This document shows, piece by piece, positions 7,238 through 15,857 of a stretch of 63,438 bases of DNA. The translations under genes and the position numbers were made by a program. Position 1 is the first letter of the stretch. Each line of letters starts with the position of its first letter. The notes under the pieces were generated by a model, which ran no database searches, was not told where the DNA came from, and saw nothing but the letters and a program-made list of their open reading frames with translations. The stretch is taken from NCBI GenBank assembly GCA_015207195.1, contig JADEXJ010000014.1, positions 1-63,438 of the forward strand, in the 5' to 3' direction. This DNA comes from Pleurocapsales cyanobacterium LEGE 10410. GTDB lineage: Bacteria > Cyanobacteriota > Cyanobacteriia > Cyanobacteriales > Xenococcaceae.

Positions 7238-8809
7238 ATGAATCCACTCTATCAACAACTGCCAAGTATTTTTAATATTGCAGCTTACTTTCTTAAAGCC
7301 AGCCTCAATCAAGAAAATGGCGAAAGAGTTTCCTTTTACTATCAAGATGAAGCCTACAGCTATCGCAAGGTCAATGAGGAAGTCTGTCATGCAGCAGGAT
7401 TACTATCAGAACTTGGTTTAGAACGAGAAAACCGCGTTGCGATTTTGTTACCCGATAGCCCCGATTTGGTTTTTGCCTTCTGGGGTGCAATTTGGATGGG
7501 TGCAATTCCCGTTCCGATCAATACTGCTTGTAAACTTGAGGATATTCAATATATCCTGCAAGATTGTCGGGCGAAGATCTTAATTACCGATCGCGCCTGG
7601 TGTGAGCAACTGTTCCCCGATGGTAACACCGAAGATTTTGAATTTTTGCGTCAGGTGCTGCTTACCGACGGCGAAGATTCCTTGAGCCAGCGGTTGAGCC
7701 AAATAAACACAGTACCTACCCCAGCCCCTACCTCCCCCGACGAACCAGCGTTTTGGCTCTATACTTCTGGCAGCACTGGCAGACCCAAGGGTGTTGTCCA
7801 CCTCCATCGCAGTATGGCAGTCTGCGCTCAAGAATATGCCCAAGCAACCATTGGACTCAAACCAGACGATATTGTCTATTCAGTAGCTAAAGTTCCGTTT
7901 GCCTATGGTTTGGGTAACACCCTATATATGCCAATGGCAGTGGGGGCAGCTTCAGTCCTGACTGATGCTAACAATGTCTTTGATATTATTGCCGATCTCA
8001 ATCGCTATCGTCCCACGGTTCTATTTGCGATTCCTGCAATTTATTCGGGGATTCTCGCAGTGCAAGAAATCGCCCCTCTAGATGCTAGTTCCTTGAGACT
8101 TTGTGTCTCCGCAGCCGAACAGCTACCTAAAAGCGTCTGGCATAAATGGCACAATACCTTTGGTTTAGAGGTTTGTGAGGGCATCGGTACCAGCGAATTT
8201 CTGCACATTTTCTTATCCAACCGTTCGGGAGAATGTCGCCCTGGTAGCTGTGGCAAGCCAGTTCCAGGTTATGACGTACGGATTGTTGATGACCGCGGTT
8301 TTGACTTACCCAGAGGCGAAATTGGCAATCTTCAGGTAGAGGGGGCGAGTTTGATGCTGCAATATTGGAACCGCCACCGCGAAACCAGAGAGGTTATCTA
8401 CGGCAATACCATGCGGACAGGAGATAAATATCTTTGCGATGAGGATGGTTACTTCTTCTTTATGGGTCGTAAAGATGACCTGTTTAAAGTTAGCGGACAG
8501 TGGGTATCCCCCTTTGAAATTGAAGATGTTTTGCTCCAGCACGAAGCGGTTTTAGAAGCTGCGATCGTTCCCGAATCGGATGGCGGTCAGAACCTAACTC
8601 AGGTAGTGGCATATATCACTCTCAAGTCTGGTTTTGAAGAGTCGAGGCAGCTAAAAGATAGCCTACGTAAATTTGTTCGTACTAACTTACCTTCTTTCAA
8701 AGCCCCAAAAACAATTCACTTCTTAGATCGCCTACCCCGTACTTCCACAGGCAAAATTCATCGTAAATCTTTGCTCAAGGCTCGTCAGTTAGTGAAACCA
8801 AGTAATTAA
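7238..8809 (+). CDS. Benzoate-CoA ligase family adenylating enzyme (probable salicyl-CoA ligase)
   Basis: An ANL-superfamily ligase of 523 aa. Its core motifs are LYTSGSTGRPKGVVH (ATP loop), the benzoate-ligase-like FAYGLGNTLYMP, GIGTSEFLHIFLSNR, RTGDKY and the C-terminal catalytic lysine in PRTSTGKIHR. These motifs fit benzoate/hydroxybenzoate-CoA ligases rather than fatty acyl or amino acid activators. It would convert an aryl acid plus ATP and CoA to aryl-CoA and AMP. The salicylate synthase homologue at 11427 in the same operon points to salicylate as the acid. Inference: it loads the aromatic starter unit of the polyketide. Benzoate or another hydroxybenzoate cannot be excluded without modelling the pocket. 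Confidence 0.88.
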   Translation: MNPLYQQLPSIFNIAAYFLKASLNQENGERVSFYYQDEAYSYRKVNEEVCHAAGLLSELGLERENRVAILLPDSPDLVFAFWGAIWMGAIPVPINTACKLEDIQYILQDCRAKILITDRAWCEQLFPDGNTEDFEFLRQVLLTDGEDSLSQRLSQINTVPTPAPTSPDEPAFWLYTSGSTGRPKGVVHLHRSMAVCAQEYAQATIGLKPDDIVYSVAKVPFAYGLGNTLYMPMAVGAASVLTDANNVFDIIADLNRYRPTVLFAIPAIYSGILAVQEIAPLDASSLRLCVSAAEQLPKSVWHKWHNTFGLEVCEGIGTSEFLHIFLSNRSGECRPGSCGKPVPGYDVRIVDDRGFDLPRGEIGNLQVEGASLMLQYWNRHRETREVIYGNTMRTGDKYLCDEDGYFFFMGRKDDLFKVSGQWVSPFEIEDVLLQHEAVLEAAIVPESDGGQNLTQVVAYITLKSGFEESRQLKDSLRKFVRTNLPSFKAPKTIHFLDRLPRTSTGKIHRKSLLKARQLVKPSN

Positions 8810-9000
8810 AAAGTTTTTAGTATTTAGTTTTTAATCTTTAGCTGACAACTAACAACGTCGCCATCCCTAAAGGGATATATGCGAAGCCCTAAAGGACTAG
8901 CTTCGCGTCGCGGTATCCTTTAGGACACTTCGCTATATGCGGTGGCTCCCCTAACGACTGACATCCCTATCCTACCCATACCAACAACCAACTATTAATA
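8810..9000. repeat. Intergenic palindromic element
   Basis: The 191-bp gap holds imperfect inverted repeats built on CCCTAAAGGGATA, CCCTAAAGGA and GGTATCCTTTAGGACA, with the paired GCGAAGC/GCTTCGC. Similar C/T-rich dispersed sequence recurs near 17.3 kb. It could act as a terminator, attenuator or miniature repeat; nothing coding is seen. Confidence 0.6.
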
Positions 9001-9402
9001 ATGACTGCAACTCAAAGCAAAACCAAAAAGCTAGCAATGGGTCCAGAAGACGTTGCTACTATCGAAGACCGAGGCGGTGAGATTCACGTTCTAATTTCTC
9101 CCACTAGCGTTGGCTCGACCAAGATGATTATGGGTACTGCTACTGTCCCAGTTGGGGGTAAGGTTTTACAACACGCCCATCCTCACAGTGAAGAATGTTT
9201 CTACGTGTTGCGAGGCGAAGGCAAAATTGTCTTTGAAGATGGCGAAGTTCCTTTTCAGGCAGGTCAAGCAGTGCTGACTCCCCAGGGACAGGCACACTCG
9301 ATCTTTAACACTGGCGAAGCAGAAATTTTGGTGGTTTTCGCCTCTGGACCTCTCGCGCCATCACCCAAAGAAGGTCACATTATTCTCGAACAAGAAGATT
9401 AG
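9001..9402 (+). CDS. Cupin-fold protein, possible polyketide cyclase
   Basis: A single-domain cupin of 133 aa. The metal-binding motif 1 is HAHPHSEECFYVLRGEG (H.H....E) and motif 2 has PQGQAHSIFNTG. Small cupins accompany type II PKS genes in spore-pigment and tetracenomycin-like clusters, where they act in ring cyclisation. By that context this protein may direct closure of a ring of the nascent polyketide. It is followed, 63 bp later, by the CMD-like gene. Alternatives are a dioxygenase or isomerase role. Confidence 0.8.
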   Translation: MTATQSKTKKLAMGPEDVATIEDRGGEIHVLISPTSVGSTKMIMGTATVPVGGKVLQHAHPHSEECFYVLRGEGKIVFEDGEVPFQAGQAVLTPQGQAHSIFNTGEAEILVVFASGPLAPSPKEGHIILEQED

Positions 9403-9465
9403 TCGAGAAAACATGATGGCAACTCAAACAAAAAAACTAGCAATTATTTTACAGGAGAAAAATCA

Positions 9466-9801
9466 ATGAAAAACATGATGAAAGAAGCCCCCGAAGTGGC
9501 TCAAAGCTTTTTCGATCTAGCTAAATCTGCCAGAGAATATTCACCTCTGGGCATGAAAACCAACGAGTTGATTATTTTGGGCATATTTGCTGCTCATCGT
9601 GGTTTAAGAGGCATTCAAACTCACGTTCAACGCGCTATGGAAGAAGGAGCGACCAAAGAAGAAATCATTTCTGCGATTTTACTAGCATTGCCGATTGTCG
9701 GTATTACTGATACTAACCTGGCTCTCGATGAAGCAATGGTTCACATTGATGCCTATTTACAGAAGCAGGAGCAAACCGAAGGTGCAGTTAGTAGATCTTA
9801 G
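9466..9801 (+). CDS. Carboxymuconolactone decarboxylase / AhpD-like protein
   Basis: A 111-aa all-helical CMD-domain protein (MKTNELIILGIFAAHRG..., then EGATKEEIISAILLALP). The AhpD CxxC pair is absent, so it is not an alkylhydroperoxidase reductant. It has a strong Shine-Dalgarno (AGGAG upstream of ATG 9466). Its 3' end overlaps the next gene by 20 bp, which suggests translational coupling. A small CMD-like protein inside an aromatic PKS operon could act in proton transfer, decarboxylation or cyclisation; its substrate is unknown. Confidence 0.8.
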   Translation: MKNMMKEAPEVAQSFFDLAKSAREYSPLGMKTNELIILGIFAAHRGLRGIQTHVQRAMEEGATKEEIISAILLALPIVGITDTNLALDEAMVHIDAYLQKQEQTEGAVSRS

Positions 9802-10567
9802 TGTCTTAGTCGAAAATTCAATTTCCGAACCGATGAAAATCGAGGTCGATCGCCTGGATCATCATCGGGGGGCAAAAGAGTTTTGCGGTAAGGTAGAAGC
9901 TCGCAATCAGGCTAAAGGCGATTCCCGTCGCCTGGCAGTGGAAGATTTTCCCGACAGTGCTTTTATTACTCTCGATACGGTAACGCTACCGACCCACATG
10001 GGAACTCACATTGATGCGCCAATTCATTATGGGGTAGAGAGTGAAGGCAAACCCTCGCGCACTGTAGATCAGCTACCTTTGGACTGGTTTTATCGTCCTG
10101 GAGTACGTTTGGACTTGACCCATCGTCAAGCGGGAGAGTTTATCACCGTTGAGGATATCCAAACTGCTTTAAAAAAGTCGCAGCACCAACTGCAACCTTT
10201 AGATATAGTCTTGCTGTGGACGGGAACGGATCGGCTTTGGGGCAAACGGGAATACTTTAGTGATGCCCCTGGCATGAGTCGCGATGCTACTGAATGGATC
10301 GTCGAACAAGGAATCAAAGTAATTGGTATCGATACTTATGGATTCGATCGCCCTTTTGTCACCATGCTCGAAGACTTCTGGAAAACAGGCGATCGCAGCA
10401 ACCTTTGGCCCGCCCACTTCTACGGACGGGAACGGGAATACATCCAGATCGAACGTCTGGCAAATCTCGATCGCCTACCGCCGACGGGTTTTCAAGTATC
10501 CTGTTTCCCCCTAAAAATTAAGGATTTGGATGCTAGCTGGGTTCGAGCTGTGGGGATAGTTAACTAG
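9782..10567 (+). CDS. Cyclase-family metal-dependent hydrolase (kynurenine-formamidase-like fold)
   Basis: 261 aa from GTG 9782. This start has an AGGAG 10 nt upstream and begins VQLVDLS, as the family does; the longer TTG frame from 9695 lies inside the preceding gene. Key motifs are THMGTHIDAPIH (the HxGTHxDxPxH metal site), LLWTG, and IGIDTYGFDRP near the C-terminal third. The family includes kynurenine formamidase and polyketide cyclases such as OxyN in tetracycline-type pathways. In this operon a ring-closing cyclase is the natural role. The stop codon TAG is the first base triplet of a GGAGTTA repeat. Confidence 0.85.
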   Translation: MQLVDLSVLVENSISEPMKIEVDRLDHHRGAKEFCGKVEARNQAKGDSRRLAVEDFPDSAFITLDTVTLPTHMGTHIDAPIHYGVESEGKPSRTVDQLPLDWFYRPGVRLDLTHRQAGEFITVEDIQTALKKSQHQLQPLDIVLLWTGTDRLWGKREYFSDAPGMSRDATEWIVEQGIKVIGIDTYGFDRPFVTMLEDFWKTGDRSNLWPAHFYGREREYIQIERLANLDRLPPTGFQVSCFPLKIKDLDASWVRAVGIVN

Positions 10568-10804
10568 GAGTTAGGAGTTATAGCCGTACAAAAACAGATT
10601 AGGACAAGTTTATCGATCTGCTCGTAAGTAATGAGTAATAAGTAATAAGTGTCCCAATATTAATCCGTATTGCCATAGTGACTGACCGACCGTTACTCGT
10701 TACCTATTGCTTATCTCCCAGTCCCCTAGTCTCCCTATCTCCCAGCCCTTTAATCTCTCTCAGCTAAAGAATTAAATATCTATCAATATAGGAGCAAAAA
10801 ATAA
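10568..10804. repeat. Intergenic STRR-like repeats
   Basis: The gap holds GGAGTTA, AAGTAATGAGTAATAAG and CTCCCAGTCCCCTAGTCTCCC type repeats. A Shine-Dalgarno (AGGAG) lies just before the aromatase start at 10805. No gene is seen. Confidence 0.7.
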
Positions 10805-11299
10805 ATGTCAGAACTCTCGGGCTACACTCATAACACAATCGTAATTTTAAGAGACTTTGATACCGTATTCGATCTAACTAACGATATTGAGCTTTGGCCC
10901 CAGCTATTTACTGAATACAAAGAAGCCAAAGTTTTAGAACGAGATGGCAATAAAGTAACTTTTCAACTTACTACTTTCCCCGAAGAAGACCACCCTTCCC
11001 GTACTTGGGTTTCCACCCGCATCATCGACAAACCAGGAAAAAAAGCAGAAGCTCAACGAGTCAAGCAGGCTTTTCCTTTCAAAATGATGAAAATTTACTG
11101 GACTTACGAAGAACTACCTCAAAACGTAGGTACGGTCATGACCTGGGAACAGAGATTTGAGCCAGCCGAAGGTGCTTGGGCAGTAGAAAAGATCGAATCC
11201 TTCCTCAACCGCAATACCAGAGTTCAGATGCAGGCAATTAAAGAACGAGTTGAGGCTTGGTCTGCCAAACAACCAGAACCTGCCACAGCAACTGTTTAA
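10805..11299 (+). CDS. TcmN-like polyketide aromatase/cyclase (SRPBCC fold)
   Basis: 164 aa, a single START/SRPBCC domain. The N-terminal pattern with TVFDLTNDIELWPQLFTEY, followed by EAKVLERDGNKVTF, is almost diagnostic of mono-domain aromatase/cyclases such as the TcmN N-terminus and WhiE ORFVI. The C-terminal helix NRNTRVQMQAIKERVE also fits. In known systems the protein binds the ACP-tethered chain and folds and aromatises the first ring(s), typically in pathways without a C9 ketoreductase. That agrees with the absence of an SDR ketoreductase here. ATG 10805 has AGGAG 9-10 nt upstream. Confidence 0.93.
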   Translation: MSELSGYTHNTIVILRDFDTVFDLTNDIELWPQLFTEYKEAKVLERDGNKVTFQLTTFPEEDHPSRTWVSTRIIDKPGKKAEAQRVKQAFPFKMMKIYWTYEELPQNVGTVMTWEQRFEPAEGAWAVEKIESFLNRNTRVQMQAIKERVEAWSAKQPEPATATV

Positions 11300-11426
11300 C
11301 TTTATCTAACCTCTGTCCTTCAAGTTCTGTCAATTCATCGCTACCAGTTACTCGATGGATTGGCAAACTCAAAGCTTCTTTCAAGTAATCATCCCCCATT
11401 CAGAAATCAACAAACTATAGATAGCC

Positions 11427-12758
11427 ATGTATTTACTAGCCGATAACCTACAGACATACCACGAAGTTTTTGTTCCAGGTAAAACCGACCCCTTGATGCT
11501 ATTGCGTAATGCGATCGCTGCGGAGATTTTTGACGACTATATGATGTATGAGGGGGAAAATGAGGTTCGCATCGTTGCCAATCCGATAGCTGATGTAGCA
11601 GTAGGAAAAGACACGATCTTTAGTAGCTATAGAGGTGATACATATTCAGAACCCGTAAGCGATCCCCTCAAGCAGGTTGAAACAGTATTTAATCATCTAC
11701 CCGTAGAAAGCTGGACGGCGTATGGTTATGTCGGGTTTGATATTGCTCGCTTTTATTCTGCCTATTCTAAAGCGATCGAGCAGCCCATACTTTACTTCTT
11801 TGTCCCAGAAATTGAACTGCGGATTACCGACAAAGGAGTACATATCCGCAGCATTAATTCTCCGACTCAACTGTTAGAAGCCCTATCAGCCAAAACCGAA
11901 CAGCCAGAATATGCTGCCACTCCTCCAACCGTCGAAGAAGGAGACAATCACGAGTATGAAACTAGAGTTGCCGACTTAGTTTCAGCCATTCAACGTGGGG
12001 AGCTGCACAAGGCAATTATCTCTCGTTCTGTAGAGGTTAAAGGAAACCTTGACGTACTCGGTACTTATACTTTGGGTGCAGCCAGCAACAACTCCGCTCG
12101 TTCTTACTGCTTTAAATTACAAGACGTGCGTTCGGTGGGCTTTAGTCCTGAAATATTGATGGAAGTCAACGATAGTGGATTTGTAATTACCAATCCTCTA
12201 GCGGGAACCAGACATCGCGAAGCAGATCCTGCTAAAGACGCTGCACTACACGGCGAACTATTTACTGATGCCAAGGAAGTCAAAGAACACGCTCTTTCTA
12301 TTTGGCTGGCACAGGATGAAATATCTCAAGTTTGTCAGCCAGAAACCGTACAGGTATTCGACTTTATGGAAGTCAAGAAATATCGCTGCGTTCAGCATCT
12401 TTCTTCGCGGGTTGGCGGACAGCTAAAATCTGATAAGTCTTTGTGGGATGCCTTGAAAGTTCTCTTCCCTGGGATTACTGTTTCGGGAATCAATAAAACA
12501 CTAGCTCTTGAGTGGATCGATCGCCTGGAAGACAAACCCAGAGGACTCTATGCAGGGGGTATTGGTTGGGTAGATAGCGATGGTACGGCAGATTTAGCGA
12601 TCGCCATTCGTTCTGCTTATCAATACAATGACAGCGTATTTCTCAATGCAGGGGCGGGAATTGTGGGCGAATCTGTTCCGCAAAAGGAATACATCGAGTC
12701 CGTCAATAAGATGAATACTATGCTTTCTAACATTGTGATGGAAGCTGAAGAGAAGTAG
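11427..12758 (+). CDS. Chorismate-utilising enzyme, salicylate synthase type (MbtI/Irp9-like)
   Basis: 443 aa with a complete chorismate-binding domain: GELHKAIISR (catalytic Lys195), ITNPLAGTRHRE (258-263 region), DAKEVKEHALS, VQHLSSRVGG, FPGITVSGINK, PRGLYAG and a closing AGAGIVGESVPQKEY. This set matches MbtI/YbtS/Irp9 salicylate synthases better than TrpE, which would read differently around the glutamine-amidotransferase interface. The known reaction is chorismate to isochorismate to salicylate plus pyruvate, Mg2+-dependent. Within this PKS operon it would provide the acid activated by the ligase at 7238. A plain isochorismate synthase is the main alternative. The stop codon is embedded in an STRR array. 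Confidence 0.88.
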   Translation: MYLLADNLQTYHEVFVPGKTDPLMLLRNAIAAEIFDDYMMYEGENEVRIVANPIADVAVGKDTIFSSYRGDTYSEPVSDPLKQVETVFNHLPVESWTAYGYVGFDIARFYSAYSKAIEQPILYFFVPEIELRITDKGVHIRSINSPTQLLEALSAKTEQPEYAATPPTVEEGDNHEYETRVADLVSAIQRGELHKAIISRSVEVKGNLDVLGTYTLGAASNNSARSYCFKLQDVRSVGFSPEILMEVNDSGFVITNPLAGTRHREADPAKDAALHGELFTDAKEVKEHALSIWLAQDEISQVCQPETVQVFDFMEVKKYRCVQHLSSRVGGQLKSDKSLWDALKVLFPGITVSGINKTLALEWIDRLEDKPRGLYAGGIGWVDSDGTADLAIAIRSAYQYNDSVFLNAGAGIVGESVPQKEYIESVNKMNTMLSNIVMEAEEK

Positions 12759-12866
12759 GAAGTAGAAAGTAGGAAGTAATAAGTAATAAATATTCTTTTG
12801 CTTCCTCTACTCTCCCAGTCCTACGAAGGGAAACCAAAGTAAAATTTTTATCTATCCCTAATTCTT
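12752..12866. repeat. STRR array and spacer after the salicylate synthase gene
   Basis: Tandem AAGTAGG/AAGTAAT units begin at the stop codon TAG (12756-12758) and run to about 12790. A short T-rich spacer leads to the next gene. Confidence 0.8.
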
Positions 12867-13655
12867 ATGCCCATAGTTCAAGTTGCAGATTACGAGGTTA
12901 ATTATCAAGCTCCCCAGGGATTGCCTAGTTCCGATGCAGAATCTTTGATGTTGCTAGTACACGGTGCGGGAGGAAGTAGCCGTCATTGGCAGCCGATGCT
13001 ATCTCAGTTAGATAGCAAGCTCTTTCCCCTGGCGGTGGATCTACCAGGACACGGTGCAACGTCGGGAACAGTCCCCAACTCTATAGAAGCAGTTGCCGAT
13101 TTTTTAGCTGCTTTTTTGACCGCGCTAAACCTTGAACAGCAAATTTGTTACGTAGGGCAGTCTTTGGGGGGTTTAATTGGCTTACAGTTTGCTCTGACTT
13201 ATCCTCAGCGAGTCGAACGACTAGTATTGATGACGACGGCAGCTAAGATTCAGCTTCATCCCGACTTTTTGGCTTCGGCACTAAGCGGAGAATGGGATTT
13301 AGCAACCCTGAGTCAAAGCTTTGCTCCTGAAATACCAGAAACCGTCAAGAATTTGGTCTTAAATGAGTTTAGACATACTCGTCTCGATCTAGATGCTGCT
13401 GATTTTATGGGAATCTCTCAGGTGGATCTTAGTGATGCAATTATCACCTTAGAAATCCCTACGATGATTTTGACTGGCGGTGACGACGTGATTATTTCAC
13501 CCCGCAAAGGAAGACTGTTAAAGAAACAACTGCCCAATGCCCGTTTAGTAAATATTCCCGATGCAGGTCACTATTTACAGGTGGAACAACCAAGTGAGGT
13601 AGCGCGAGAGATTGAGGGGTTTTTATTGGGTGAACCTGTAGGAAGTAGCAAGTAA
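12867..13655 (+). CDS. Alpha/beta hydrolase
   Basis: 262 aa with a canonical fold: oxyanion HGAGGSS at 33-38, nucleophile Ser99 in VGQSLGG, an acid in TGGDDVIISP and a catalytic His in DAGHYLQVEQP. Possible roles in the pathway are a thioesterase-like release of the chain, a C-C bond hydrolase that shortens it, or an editing hydrolase for mis-primed ACP. The substrate is not deducible from sequence. The final residues VGSSK and the stop codon are encoded by the beginning of an STRR repeat. Confidence 0.85.
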   Translation: MPIVQVADYEVNYQAPQGLPSSDAESLMLLVHGAGGSSRHWQPMLSQLDSKLFPLAVDLPGHGATSGTVPNSIEAVADFLAAFLTALNLEQQICYVGQSLGGLIGLQFALTYPQRVERLVLMTTAAKIQLHPDFLASALSGEWDLATLSQSFAPEIPETVKNLVLNEFRHTRLDLDAADFMGISQVDLSDAIITLEIPTMILTGGDDVIISPRKGRLLKKQLPNARLVNIPDAGHYLQVEQPSEVAREIEGFLLGEPVGSSK

Positions 13656-13715
13656 CAAGTAGTAAGTAATAAGTAGTAGGTAATAAGTAGTAGGTAATAA
13701 GTAATAAGTATTATT
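13640..13715. repeat. STRR array overlapping the hydrolase 3' end
   Basis: Units of AAGTAGC, AAGTAGT and AAGTAAT run from the last codons of the hydrolase into the intergenic gap. Confidence 0.85.
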
Positions 13716-13785
13716 TACTTTACTCTTCTGTCTCCCTGCACCCCTATCCTTTTGCACCTTCACGCCTTATTACCGAGAGCCGATT

Positions 13786-14790
13786 ATGATGCAACTAAAT
13801 TTTATTAGCAATAACCATCGGTCTAAACGAAGCTATGCCATTATTGGAACTGGGGCGATTGGTGGTTTTTACGGTGCTTGCCTCCAAAAAGCAGGCTTTG
13901 ACGTACATTTTTTGTTAAATCGCGATTACCATCACGTTAGTCAACACGGACTAGCGATCGAGTCTCCTGATGGTAATTTTGCTTTGCCTTCGGTTCAAGC
14001 CTATAACGATGTTAACCAGATGCCCTCCTGTGATGTAGTTATTGTTGCTCTCAAAACTACTAAAAATTATTTGTTGCCTCAAATTTTGCCCCAAGTGCTA
14101 AAAGATGATGGAGTAGTCTTGGTGCTGCAAAATGGTTGGGGAGCCGAATCAGAGATCGCGCAAATTGTGGGCAGCGATCGCCTAATGGGAGGAATTTGTT
14201 TTACTTTAAACTACAAATTAGGAGCGGGTCACATTCGTCATCTCGACTATGGCTTAATTACCTTAGCTGACTATGCTCCTGACTATGTGGCTGCGGGAAT
14301 TAGTCAGAGAATGCGTCAGATCGCAGCCGACTTCACCAAAGCTAACGTTATGATTCAGCTCCATGAAGATTTGTTCTTAGCTCGTTGGCAAAAGTTGATC
14401 TGTAATATTCCCGTCAACGGTCTTTCCGTGGTGTTAAACTCCACCAATAAACAACTGTTTAGTAATGTTCATGTTCGCACCTCAATCGAACAGCTAATGG
14501 CGGAAATAGTTAGCGCAGCAGCAGCATACGGTCGGCATATTCCCGAACCGTTTATCCAAAAAAGAATTAAACAAAGTGCTGCCATGGAAGACTATGAAAC
14601 CAGCATGAAAATAGATTTTAATCAAGGGCGATCGCTAGAGGTCGAAGCTATTTTTGGCAATCCCCTAAGAACAGCTTGGCAGGCTGGAGTACAAATGCCC
14701 CAGGTATCAATGCTCTACCGACAGCTCAAGTTTTTTGACGCACACACTCGTTTTTCTCAGTCCGTGCCATTGTCTCATAAGAGTAGCTAA
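13786..14790 (+). CDS. Ketopantoate reductase-like oxidoreductase (ApbA/PanE family)
   Basis: 334 aa. The N-terminal Rossmann nucleotide site is IIGTGAIGGFYGACL, followed by the family pattern VALKTTKNY and VLVLQNGWGAE. The C-terminal helical domain contains WQKLICNIPVNGLS. The known family reaction is NADPH reduction of 2-ketopantoate, but many members act on other ketones. No SDR ketoreductase is present in the cluster, so this enzyme is the visible candidate for a carbonyl reduction step. It may equally be a metabolic PanE. The stop TAA lies at the edge of a TAGCAAG repeat. Confidence 0.85.
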   Translation: MMQLNFISNNHRSKRSYAIIGTGAIGGFYGACLQKAGFDVHFLLNRDYHHVSQHGLAIESPDGNFALPSVQAYNDVNQMPSCDVVIVALKTTKNYLLPQILPQVLKDDGVVLVLQNGWGAESEIAQIVGSDRLMGGICFTLNYKLGAGHIRHLDYGLITLADYAPDYVAAGISQRMRQIAADFTKANVMIQLHEDLFLARWQKLICNIPVNGLSVVLNSTNKQLFSNVHVRTSIEQLMAEIVSAAAAYGRHIPEPFIQKRIKQSAAMEDYETSMKIDFNQGRSLEVEAIFGNPLRTAWQAGVQMPQVSMLYRQLKFFDAHTRFSQSVPLSHKSS

Positions 14791-14899
14791 TAGCAAGTAG
14801 CTCGCTTCGAGGACTTGTCCCCTATGGATCGGGATAAAGAAGTAGGAAGTTTAAAAACGTCGCGCTTACGTCTGCGCTTAATTACTAATAATCAGAAAA

Positions 14900-15799
14900 A
14901 TGACTGATAATAAATTGCTAGAATTAGCCCGCGATAAAGAATATCAGCAAGTTTTGGATAATCATCAACAATATCCGATAGAAACCGTCACCGAGGTAGC
15001 GGATTATTTGAGAGAAGAAGACGTTTACAACGTGGCGATGTCTCTATATCGCTATTTGCTTAAACAGCAAGAAGCCTCCGATTATTACTTCGGCATCGGT
15101 CAGTGTTATGGCAAGGTTTATAATTACAGCCTAGCTTTGTGGCATCTAGAAAAAGCATTCGCTCTTCAGAAAAAGCGTTCGGGAGCAAACTACTATGCCT
15201 ATATTCTTGAAAGAAATTTTCAGCTGGAACGGGCTGCTCGATGGTATAAACGGGCTTTGAATGAAGGATACGACCGAGATCTCTGGACTCTGTCCCATTA
15301 CGCCTATTTTCTGGAGAAATATGGTCAGACAGAGGAAGCAATAAAGTATTACGAACGAGTTTTAGAACTTAATCCTGCTTATACCTGGGCGATCAAACGC
15401 TATGCTTTATTTCTGCTCAAACAGGGGCAAGCCGAAAGATCCTTGGAGATGATGCAGGCTGCCTTGGCAAAATTTCCTAAAAGTCCTTTTGTGAAACTTA
15501 ACTATTTGGAGTATTTGATTATTCGCGGTATGGATCGTGAATATGAGTCATATTTGGCTAGCCTAGATTATGACAATGCGCCTTTTCCTTTTCAGGTATT
15601 AGTAGATTTGTTTGACTATTTCTGGCGATATCTACTGCGAGGAGAAACAAATGGCGAGCAGGCTCAAGCTTATGAACAGAAAGCTAATCAGCTAAAAGAC
15701 AGCATCCATCGAGATTTTGACGATCTAAATGAAATTTTAGCGTCTCAAGGTGGCGATCTTGATGAATGGCGAAGGTTGGTTAAATTTTTGCTGAAGTAA
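14900..15799 (+). CDS. TPR-repeat protein
   Basis: 299 aa of tandem tetratricopeptide-like helices. Clear units include DYYFGIGQCYGKVYNYSLAL, ALNEGYDRDLWTLSHYAYFL and AIKYYERVLELNPAYTWAI. It is a soluble scaffold for protein-protein contact, with no signal peptide. It sits between the ketopantoate-reductase-like gene and an exporter, in the same orientation as the PKS genes. It may help assemble the dissociated synthase, but that is only inference. Confidence 0.8.
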   Translation: MTDNKLLELARDKEYQQVLDNHQQYPIETVTEVADYLREEDVYNVAMSLYRYLLKQQEASDYYFGIGQCYGKVYNYSLALWHLEKAFALQKKRSGANYYAYILERNFQLERAARWYKRALNEGYDRDLWTLSHYAYFLEKYGQTEEAIKYYERVLELNPAYTWAIKRYALFLLKQGQAERSLEMMQAALAKFPKSPFVKLNYLEYLIIRGMDREYESYLASLDYDNAPFPFQVLVDLFDYFWRYLLRGETNGEQAQAYEQKANQLKDSIHRDFDDLNEILASQGGDLDEWRRLVKFLLK

Positions 15800-15857
15800 T
15801 CTTGAGGCTGAACCCGAAAGGCTGTTTAACTCTACGACACAAATTGGAATAAAACTT

